Under the pieces are notes generated by a model. The model made no database searches. It worked only from the letters and a program-made list of their open reading frames with translations, and was not told where the DNA came from. Below, piece after piece: positions 7,690 to 12,638 of a DNA stretch of 12,638 nt. A program made the position numbers and the translations under genes. Each line of letters begins with the position of its first letter. The first letter of the stretch is position 1. The DNA comes from JAZNGX01 sp045576675 (GTDB taxonomy: Bacteria; Bacillota; Clostridia; Monoglobales; Firm-18): contig JAZNGX010000084.1 in NCBI GenBank assembly GCA_045576675.1, positions 1 through 12,638 of the forward strand, in the 5' to 3' direction.

Positions 7690-7719
7690 CAGCGTGTCGA
7701 TAGGTTTATCGACACGCTG
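7690..7719. other. Perfect 13-bp hairpin beside the right-end terminator
   Basis: CAGCGTGTCGATA (7690-7702) pairs with TATCGACACGCTG (7707-7719) around the four-base loop GGTT. It abuts the terminator hairpin at 7720-7740 with no spacer, so the two stems could stack. Part of it is also the inner end of the right terminal inverted repeat. Confidence 0.75.
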
Positions 7720-7746
7720 TAACGGAGTTTTACTCCGTTATTTTTT
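7705..7746. repeat. Right terminal inverted repeat of the 7425-7748 element
   Basis: This is the reverse-complement counterpart of 7425-7466. It includes the 21-base palindrome at 7720-7740, identical base for base, including the loop, to 7431-7451, so the core is also a direct repeat. It overlaps the last codons of the phosphatase gene. Confidence 0.7.
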
Positions 7747-7748
7747 TT
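7720..7748 (+). terminator. Rho-independent terminator for rightward transcription
   Basis: The same 9-bp stem and three-base loop as at 7431-7451 is followed on the plus strand by eight T (7741-7748). It would end transcripts of the stalk-protein gene. It lies over the 3' end of the phosphatase gene on the other strand, whose stop codon is in the hairpin. Confidence 0.8.
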
Positions 7749-8179
7749 AGCAATTCTTTGCAACCGAGCAAAACGTCATCATATGTTTTGTCAAAATCAC
7801 CTGTATACCACGGGTCTGCAATATCACCACCATCTGCAAAGTCCAATAATTTATACACCTTGTTTTCAGTATCATTACCGACGATACGCAATATGTTTTT
7901 TATATTCCAACTGTCCATACCGATTATATAATTGTATTTTTTGTAATCATCCTTAGTAAGTTGAATTGCATATTTACCCTTAACAGAAATTCCAAATTCC
8001 AAAAGCTTGTTTTTTGTGCCTCTATGTACAGGGTTTCCGATTTCTTCAGTACTCGTGGCAGCTGATTCGATTAAGAATTTATTACTTAACCCATTTTTAT
8101 CAACTAAATCCTTCATAACAAATTCTGCCATTGGACTGCGACATATGTTGCCGTGACATACAAATATAATTTTAATCAT
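7730..8179 (-). CDS. Low-molecular-weight protein tyrosine phosphatase
   Basis: The 149-residue cytoplasmic enzyme hydrolyses phosphotyrosine, and possibly phosphoarginine, through a cysteinyl-phosphate intermediate. The P-loop CHGNICRS is at residues 8-15, with nucleophile C8 and R14. The acid is D122 in ADPWYTGDFD, followed by the normal helix. Length fits the family's roughly 150 residues. GAAGGG (complement of 8189-8194) stands 9 bases before the ATG. The gene is divergent from the carboxypeptidase gene and convergent with the stalk-protein gene, so it is probably a single-gene transcript. Its last codons (KKITE, stop) run into the right inverted repeat of the 7425-7748 element, which supplies the stop codon. 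The catalytic core is far from this and intact. In Firmicutes such enzymes can oppose tyrosine or arginine kinases; the target here is unknown. Confidence 0.94.
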   Translation of the reverse strand: MIKIIFVCHGNICRSPMAEFVMKDLVDKNGLSNKFLIESAATSTEEIGNPVHRGTKNKLLEFGISVKGKYAIQLTKDDYKKYNYIIGMDSWNIKNILRIVGNDTENKVYKLLDFADGGDIADPWYTGDFDKTYDDVLLGCKELLKKITE

Positions 8180-8200
8180 ACTATCAATCCCTTCAGATTT

Positions 8201-8229
8201 ATTTTATCATTTCGTTTTAATATTTGCAA
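8201..8229 (-). promoter_or_regulatory. Sigma-A promoter of the phosphatase gene
   Basis: Read on the minus strand, TTGCAA (8229-8224) and TAAAAT (8206-8201) are 17 bases apart, with a TG one base before the -10 box (extended -10). The start codon is about 20 bases further on, after a GAAGGG ribosome binding site. I find no equally good plus-strand promoter for the divergent gene. Confidence 0.65.
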
Positions 8230-8262
8230 GTATATTAGCAGTAAGACAGCATATATTTTTAA

Positions 8263-8276
8263 GAGGTGATTTTTTG
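8263..8276 (+). promoter_or_regulatory. Ribosome binding site for the TTG start of the carboxypeptidase gene
   Basis: GAGGTGA at 8263-8269 precedes TTG at 8274; the GAGG core ends 7 bases before the codon. No in-frame ATG lies nearby, and the following residues give a complete signal peptide, which supports TTG. Confidence 0.8.
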
Positions 8277-9392
8277 CGAAAAATATCATTAATTGTAATC
8301 ATTTGTTTTATATTAAACATTAAGTCTTATGCAATATCTGCACAAAGCTTTGTTTTAATGGATGCATCAAGCGGACGCGTCTTAACGGAACAAAACGCTA
8401 ACGTGAAACGTGGTATGGCAAGTACAACTAAAATTATGACTGCAATAGTAGCAATTGAGTATGGGGATTTGGAATCAGTTGTAACAGTTTCTAAAAATGC
8501 CGCATATATTGAAGGTTCATCTATGTGGCTGAAGGAAGGTGAGAAAATAAAGTTGGAAAGCCTTTTATATGGTCTTATGCTTAATTCTGGAAATGATGCA
8601 GCAACTGCAATTGCTGAACATATTGGAGGAAGTGTTAAAGGCTTTGCTACAATGATGAATAATAAAGCAAAGGATTTAGGTCTTAAAAATACGTCGTTTA
8701 CAAATCCGCACGGACTTGATGATGATATGCATTATACCACAGCTTATGAGTTAGGTCTTATAACGTGTTATGCTTTGAACAATAAGGTGTTCAATGATAT
8801 TGTGAATACAAAACTTAAAACAATCGAGGGGTTAGATAACGGACTTACAAGAACTCTTAAAAATCACAATAAAATGTTAACTCTGTATGATAATGCTGAT
8901 GGTGTTAAAACAGGTTTTACTAAAAAGTGCGGCAGATGCCTGGTTTCAAGTGCAACAAAAGATGGGTTAAGGCTTGTTGCTGTTACCTTAAACGCACCTG
9001 ATGACTGGAATGACCATATGCAGATGCTTAACTTTGGATTTTCAAAATACAAAAATCTTGTGCTGTTAAATAAGGATAGTTATGTTAAAACAATAAACGT
9101 ATGTGGTGGAACTTGTGATTATATTCAAACAAATATAAATAAAAATTTATCAATTGCAATTAAGAACAATGAACACCCAAAGATTGTTTATGACATACCT
9201 GAAAGTGTAACTGCACCAATATATAAGGGTCAAAAAATTGGAACTGCTTATGTTGAGATGAACGGGAAAAAGTATCTTGCTGCTGATGTTCTTGCAAAAT
9301 TTGGCGTTGCAAAGAAGACTACAACAAAATTTTATGATATATGTTATTATCTCACCATAGAGCTTTTAAGTTATTTCAAAACTTCTGTTTAA
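8274..9392 (+). CDS. Serine-type D-Ala-D-Ala carboxypeptidase (PBP5 family, DacF/DacB-like)
   Basis: This 372-residue penicillin-binding protein of peptidase family S11 removes the terminal D-alanine from peptidoglycan stem peptides outside the membrane. A signal peptide covers about residues 1-20 (SYA before the likely cut). The three active-site motifs are complete: S50-T-T-K53 with nucleophile S50, S105-G-N107 and K212-T-G214. After about residue 265 comes the beta-rich PBP5 C-terminal domain (IYKGQKIGTAYVEMNGKKY). The end (about 350-372) is hydrophobic and probably an anchor helix. It lies 49 bases upstream of the gerAA ATG on the same strand. In Bacillus the paralogues DacF and DacB trim spore cortex, so a sporulation role is plausible from context, but a vegetative role is not excluded. 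Confidence 0.94.
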   Translation: MRKISLIVIICFILNIKSYAISAQSFVLMDASSGRVLTEQNANVKRGMASTTKIMTAIVAIEYGDLESVVTVSKNAAYIEGSSMWLKEGEKIKLESLLYGLMLNSGNDAATAIAEHIGGSVKGFATMMNNKAKDLGLKNTSFTNPHGLDDDMHYTTAYELGLITCYALNNKVFNDIVNTKLKTIEGLDNGLTRTLKNHNKMLTLYDNADGVKTGFTKKCGRCLVSSATKDGLRLVAVTLNAPDDWNDHMQMLNFGFSKYKNLVLLNKDSYVKTINVCGGTCDYIQTNINKNLSIAIKNNEHPKIVYDIPESVTAPIYKGQKIGTAYVEMNGKKYLAADVLAKFGVAKKTTTKFYDICYYLTIELLSYFKTSV

Positions 9393-9393
9393 C

Positions 9394-9423
9394 TGCATAA
9401 TTTTAACTACACTGACAATAATA
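9394..9423 (+). promoter_or_regulatory. Possible forespore sigma-G promoter before gerAA
   Basis: TGCATA at 9394-9399 and AATAATA at 9417-9423 are 17 bases apart. This resembles the sigma-G pattern (roughly TGMATA and CATnnTA), with the leading C of the -10 box replaced by A. Germinant-receptor operons are sigma-G targets in Bacillus. The predicted start of transcription would lie very close to the ribosome binding site at 9431-9435, which weakens the call. Confidence 0.3.
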
Positions 9424-9441
9424 AGTTTGTGGAGGTGTAGT

Positions 9442-10986
9442 ATGAAAATATTTGATGATATTACACAAAACTTAGCATATATGAAAGAACGTATGTCGTA
9501 TGGTAAAAGTGTTGATGTTATAATTAAAGAATTCACTGTTAATGCAGGAATTGGCAGACGCTATGACGCATTTTTGATATTTATAGAAGGAACTTCAAAC
9601 ACCAATCAGATTGATCAGTTTATAATTGAACCAATGCATCTTATGCCAAGAAGTGCATTTACAGAAGATTTATCTGTTCTTATAGAAAAGCAGCTTATAA
9701 CACGTGATCAGGTAAAAAGAACAACTGATTTTGACGATGTTGTTAAGTCAGTAAATTACGGTGGCTGCGGAATTTTTGTTGACACACTTGATGTTGCTTT
9801 TACTGCAGATGTTAAAGGCTGGAATTCACGCAGTATAAGTACGCCTGAAAATGAAGCTGTTGTTCGAGGTCCACAAGTTGGTTTTAACGAAATGTTAAGA
9901 ATCAACACAGGACTTGTCAGAAAAATATTAAGAAATGAAAATCTTATCTGTGAACCTTTGGATGTTGGAAATAAAACCATTACCTCAGTTAATATTTTAT
10001 ATATGAAAAACATTGCAAATGATACGCTTGTAAACGAAATTCGCAGAAGGTTGAAGAATATAAACGTAAATCATATTTTTGATTCAGGTGAGCTTGAACT
10101 ATTGCTAGAGGATTTTACGTGGTTGCCAACCCCGCAGATGCTGTCAACAGAAAGACCTGACAGGGTTGCAGCTGCAATAACAAAAGGCAAGGTTGCTTTG
10201 CTAGTTGATGGTAGCCCTTTTGCTTTGGTTTTACCAATTAATGCTTTTGAGCTTATGCATAGTCAGGAAGATAATTATTTAAGAACACCATATGCAAATC
10301 TTATTAGAATAATGAGAACAATAGCAATGATTGCTGCATTGATTCTACCGGGATTTTTTATGGCAGTTGTTAATTTTCACCACGAGGTAATACCTGAGCA
10401 TCTACTTTTTGCAATAGCTTCAAGCAGAGAAAAAGTTCCGTTTTCGTTACTGACAGAGCTTATTATATTAGAGTTTGCTTTTGAGTTTATTAGGGAAGCA
10501 AGCGTTCGTATGCCTGGATCAGGCGGTAATGCTATAGGTATAATAGGAGGTCTTATTGTTGGACAAGCTGCAGTTGAAGCAAATCTTGTAAGTCCTATTG
10601 TAATAATTATAGTTGCATTAACAGGTATAGGATCATTTGTAATACCTAACTATTCTTTAGGTTTATCCTTCAGAATTGTTAAGTATTTTTATCTTTTACT
10701 TGGGTCATCGACAGGTCTTTTGGGGTTAACACTTGGCGTATACTTGCAGCTTATTTGGTTAAGCTCTGCTCAGTCATTTGGAGTACCATTTTTTGCACCT
10801 CTTGCACCCAAATATGAAAATGAGCCATCGGGAACATTTTTTGTAAACCCGATATGGAAGAGAAATAAACAATCAAAGCTATTAAAAGTAAAGAATGTAT
10901 TTAGTAAAAATGCAGCAAGCAGGAGCTGGGCGAATGGTGAAAATTCCACTGTTTTTGAACCTGATGATACAATAGATATTGATTAA
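9442..10986 (+). CDS. gerAA: Spore germination protein GerAA-type, germinant receptor A subunit
   Basis: The 514-residue protein belongs to the GerA/GerK A-subunit family. In the spore inner membrane it joins the B and C subunits to form the nutrient germinant receptor, recently shown in Bacillus to act as an oligomeric ion channel. The N-terminal cytosolic part (about 1-285) carries CGIFVDTLDVAFTADVKGW (109-127), RGPQVGFNE at 142-150 and ERPDR at 237-241. Membrane segments follow from about 290, with the signature HHEVIPEHLLFAIA (313-326) and FIREASVRMPGSGGNAIGI (349-367). A charged tail occupies 457-514. In the RGP motif many relatives have an acidic residue before GF, while here it is V. 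ATG at 9442 follows GGAGG at 9431-9435; an in-frame TTG at 9427 would precede that site. gerAB starts 12 bases downstream. Confidence 0.95.
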   Translation: MKIFDDITQNLAYMKERMSYGKSVDVIIKEFTVNAGIGRRYDAFLIFIEGTSNTNQIDQFIIEPMHLMPRSAFTEDLSVLIEKQLITRDQVKRTTDFDDVVKSVNYGGCGIFVDTLDVAFTADVKGWNSRSISTPENEAVVRGPQVGFNEMLRINTGLVRKILRNENLICEPLDVGNKTITSVNILYMKNIANDTLVNEIRRRLKNINVNHIFDSGELELLLEDFTWLPTPQMLSTERPDRVAAAITKGKVALLVDGSPFALVLPINAFELMHSQEDNYLRTPYANLIRIMRTIAMIAALILPGFFMAVVNFHHEVIPEHLLFAIASSREKVPFSLLTELIILEFAFEFIREASVRMPGSGGNAIGIIGGLIVGQAAVEANLVSPIVIIIVALTGIGSFVIPNYSLGLSFRIVKYFYLLLGSSTGLLGLTLGVYLQLIWLSSAQSFGVPFFAPLAPKYENEPSGTFFVNPIWKRNKQSKLLKVKNVFSKNAASRSWANGENSTVFEPDDTIDID

Positions 10987-10998
10987 GAGGTGTTTTAA

Positions 10999-12057
10999 GT
11001 GCAAAAAGCAACAAGGTTTAGCAAAACAGAAGTAATTTTAGTTGCAGTAAACTCAATAATTACAAAGCTTTTTTTGATATTTCCTGCTACCGTAATACAA
11101 ATAGGTGGTTCAGCTTCAATAATATTGTCATTATATATTTCACTGATTGGATATTTGATATTATTATTTATTACCATACTTTATAAAAAGTTTGGTAATA
11201 TTTCAATTATAAAGATTACGGAAAACACTTTTGGAAAATACTTTAGCATAATTTATGCATTTATATTGGCAATTATTTTCGTGTTAATAAATGGTATGTT
11301 CTTAAGATGTGTTTCTGAAAGCATCAGTTTGTCACTTATGCCTGAAACAAATGTAAGTATTATTTCTTTAATCTTCATAATTGGTGTTACAATTGCTGCT
11401 TTTTCAGGATTAAAGGCCATTGTTCGTTGTCACGCTGTTATAGTACCACTTACATTATTTGTTGTTGCTATATTATTTGCCGGTAGTGTAAGTACTTTTG
11501 ATTACAGCAAAATTTTTCCGCTTCTTGGTAACGGGAGTTCAGTATTTAGTATAGGAGCGCTTTTGTGTAGTTATTTCTCCGATTATTTTGTAATATTATT
11601 TATTTTGCCATATGTTCAAAAAGGTGTAAAGTTAAGCAATATTATAACAAAAACAAGCATTATTTCTGCACTTGTTTTAATATTTATTATATCTGCAGTA
11701 TTATTGTCAGTTGATAACAGCACTGTGATTCCTGTTTTCAAGCTTGCTCAGAATTTTGAATTATTTGGCTATACACCAAGGCTTGAATCTATATTTACTG
11801 CAGCTTGGTTTTTAAGCTTTTATCTGAATTTTTCACTATTACAGTATTTTAGTTGCAGGCTTTTTTGTCATAAGCATAATTATAAAGCAGCAATAATACC
11901 GTTGTCAATTATAGTATTTGTAATCAGCATTATTCCAAAAACAATTAATGATATCAGTAAAGTTCTTGACTATCTTTCATTAGCAAGGTTAGTGGCTTTC
12001 TTTGCTTTCCCGATAATTATACTTGCATATTCAAATTTTAACACAAGGAGGAGTTAA
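10999..12057 (+). CDS. gerAB: Spore germination protein GerAB-type, germinant receptor B subunit
   Basis: The 352-residue, very hydrophobic protein has about ten predicted membrane helices spread over its whole length. It fits the GerAB/GerKB spore germination permease family, which is related to amino-acid/polyamine/cation transporters. This subunit binds the germinant in the receptor; in Bacillus GerAB the ligand is an amino acid such as L-alanine. The N-terminus is the typical short cytosolic stretch TRFSKTEV before the first helix, and FPLLGNG at about 172-178 falls where relatives have a conserved P-loop. The start is GTG at 10999, served by AAGAGG at 10985-10990, which overlaps the end of gerAA. 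The AAGGAGG for gerAC lies over its last codons. Which molecule it senses cannot be read from sequence. Confidence 0.92.
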   Translation: MQKATRFSKTEVILVAVNSIITKLFLIFPATVIQIGGSASIILSLYISLIGYLILLFITILYKKFGNISIIKITENTFGKYFSIIYAFILAIIFVLINGMFLRCVSESISLSLMPETNVSIISLIFIIGVTIAAFSGLKAIVRCHAVIVPLTLFVVAILFAGSVSTFDYSKIFPLLGNGSSVFSIGALLCSYFSDYFVILFILPYVQKGVKLSNIITKTSIISALVLIFIISAVLLSVDNSTVIPVFKLAQNFELFGYTPRLESIFTAAWFLSFYLNFSLLQYFSCRLFCHKHNYKAAIIPLSIIVFVISIIPKTINDISKVLDYLSLARLVAFFAFPIIILAYSNFNTRRS

Positions 12058-12062
12058 GATTG
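12045..12062 (+). promoter_or_regulatory. Ribosome binding site for the TTG start of gerAC
   Basis: AAGGAGG at 12045-12051, within the last codons of gerAB, lies 8 bases before TTG at 12060. The reading frame from this TTG begins with KK and a hydrophobic stretch ending in a lipobox, which confirms the start. Confidence 0.85.
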
Positions 12063-12638
12063 AAAAAAGTCATTGCATCTTTTATTATATGTACCTTGCT
12101 TTGCGGATGCTATAAAGCAGATGATATAAGCAGCCTTGGATACTTGCTTGCTGTTGGAATTGATGCAGGAGAAGACAATAAGAATGTATATACTATGCAG
12201 TTTGCAAATCCAATTGCGTTTGCAGGCAAAGAATCAGGTGAAAGTAAAAACTCTATTAAGTCTGTAACAGTCGAATCGGATTCGTTTAACAATGCGTTCA
12301 AAGATGCATCTGCAAAGATTTTAAAAGAAATTGATACGTCATATTTAAAACTTGTTATTTTTTCAAAAGAAGTAAATGTTAATGACACTTTAAAAATGAT
12401 GACGAAAATGCCCAGGTTCCATCCTGATACGTATATTGCTTTATCTGAATGCAAAGCAAATGAATTTCTTGCTAATAATATTTCACCATTAGAAATTAAT
12501 CCTGCTAAATACTATGATAACATATTTAAAAATGTTTATAATGGTTTTTCACCAGTTGTTACTTTAAAAGATACAACTGAAGATTGTCTATTATTGCCGA
12601 TTGTTGACAAATACTCAAATAAGTCGGATCGTAGCCAT
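12060..12638 (+). CDS. gerAC: Spore germination lipoprotein GerAC-type, C subunit (5' part, cut by window end)
   Basis: The frame opens with TTG at 12060, two bases after the gerAB stop, and stays open to the last base. It gives 193 codons of a protein that usually has about 370-400 residues. The N-terminus is a lipoprotein signal with lipobox L14-C15-G16-C17. Next comes the standard start of the GerAC domain (DDISSLGYLLAVGIDAGEDN, 22-41), then YTMQFANP. HPDTYIALSECKANEFL at about 121-137 is typical of the family's first domain. As the lipid-anchored subunit it sits on the outer face of the spore inner membrane and completes the GerA receptor. The truncation is due to the window edge only; no frameshift or stop is seen. 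Gene order A-B-C matches the classic operon. Confidence 0.92.
   Translation, partial: MKKVIASFIICTLLCGCYKADDISSLGYLLAVGIDAGEDNKNVYTMQFANPIAFAGKESGESKNSIKSVTVESDSFNNAFKDASAKILKEIDTSYLKLVIFSKEVNVNDTLKMMTKMPRFHPDTYIALSECKANEFLANNISPLEINPAKYYDNIFKNVYNGFSPVVTLKDTTEDCLLLPIVDKYSNKSDRSH

Larger units (their letters stand above)
7425..7748. mobile_element. Putative MITE/REP-like non-autonomous element, densely structured
   Basis: This roughly 324-bp stretch has no convincing gene and is bounded by imperfect terminal inverted repeats of about 42 bp (7425-7466 against 7705-7746; 36 of 42 positions agree by hand count). Each end holds the same 21-base palindrome next to an A/T run, and the runs face outward. 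The interior is unusually rich in hairpins: a 10-bp stem with one bulged base at 7507-7532, a 13-bp stem at 7564-7597, a nested stem at 7613-7658 and a perfect 13-bp stem at 7690-7719. An 8-bp helix between 7478-7485 and 7598-7605 would enclose the first two. It fills the gap between two convergent genes. No target-site duplication is evident. Calling it mobile is inference from the end structure; an alternative is a locally evolved terminator cluster. Confidence 0.5.

Noticed and set aside
7418..7760. Target-site duplication flanking the putative element.
   Set aside because: The bases just outside the A and T runs (AGAC on the left, AGCA on the right) do not form a clear duplication, so the exact insertion boundaries are unknown.
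8232..8257. Sigma-E-like boxes (ATATT and CATATATT) upstream of the carboxypeptidase gene.
   Set aside because: Spacing is 13 rather than about 14-15, and the implied transcription start would fall at the ribosome binding site itself.
12110..12454. 114-codon minus-strand frame near the right end.
   Set aside because: It lies wholly opposite gerAC, whose plus-strand frame has a lipobox, a strong ribosome binding site and family motifs.

Overview
The window looks like chromosome of a low-GC, endospore-forming anaerobic Firmicute, probably class Clostridia. The reasons are AT-rich coding sequence, strong GGAGG-type ribosome binding sites, TTG/GTG starts in 4 of 11 genes, an ECF-type vitamin transporter subunit, MutS2, a secreted stalk-domain protein and a GerA-type germinant-receptor operon. 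No species can be named from the sequence alone. There is no phage, plasmid, IS transposase, CRISPR, tRNA or rRNA.

Layout. (1) Positions 36-6372 hold a tight co-directional run: tyrS, folT, a Na/phosphate cotransporter with a PhoU tail, mutS2 and an ElaA-type acetyltransferase. Gaps run from a 4-base overlap to 11 bases, which suggests one operon of housekeeping genes. (2) Positions 6373-7417 hold a separately promoted gene for a secreted protein with two tandem beta-rich repeats and a copper-amine-oxidase-N-like (stalk) domain. Its leader carries overlapping candidate promoters of sigma-A and ECF-sigma type. (3) Positions 7425-7748 hold the most unusual part: a roughly 324-bp, gene-free, densely palindromic segment bounded by about 42-bp imperfect inverted repeats. 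It resembles a MITE-like or REP-like non-autonomous element. It lies between two convergent genes, appears to provide terminators for both directions, and contributes the stop codon of the right-hand gene. (4) Positions 7730-8179 (minus strand) encode a low-molecular-weight protein tyrosine phosphatase with a good sigma-A promoter. (5) Positions 8274-12638 hold a D-Ala-D-Ala carboxypeptidase followed by gerAA, gerAB and the first 193 codons of gerAC, cut by the window edge.

How the genes fit together. Region 1 combines translation (TyrRS, and MutS2, which also acts in ribosome-collision rescue in Bacillus), folate uptake and phosphate uptake. Region 5 is a sporulation/germination module: the carboxypeptidase trims peptidoglycan peptides (possibly spore cortex), and GerAA/AB/AC form the inner-membrane nutrient germinant receptor. 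The gene content is mostly familiar. The best candidate for something undescribed is the structured element at 7425-7748.
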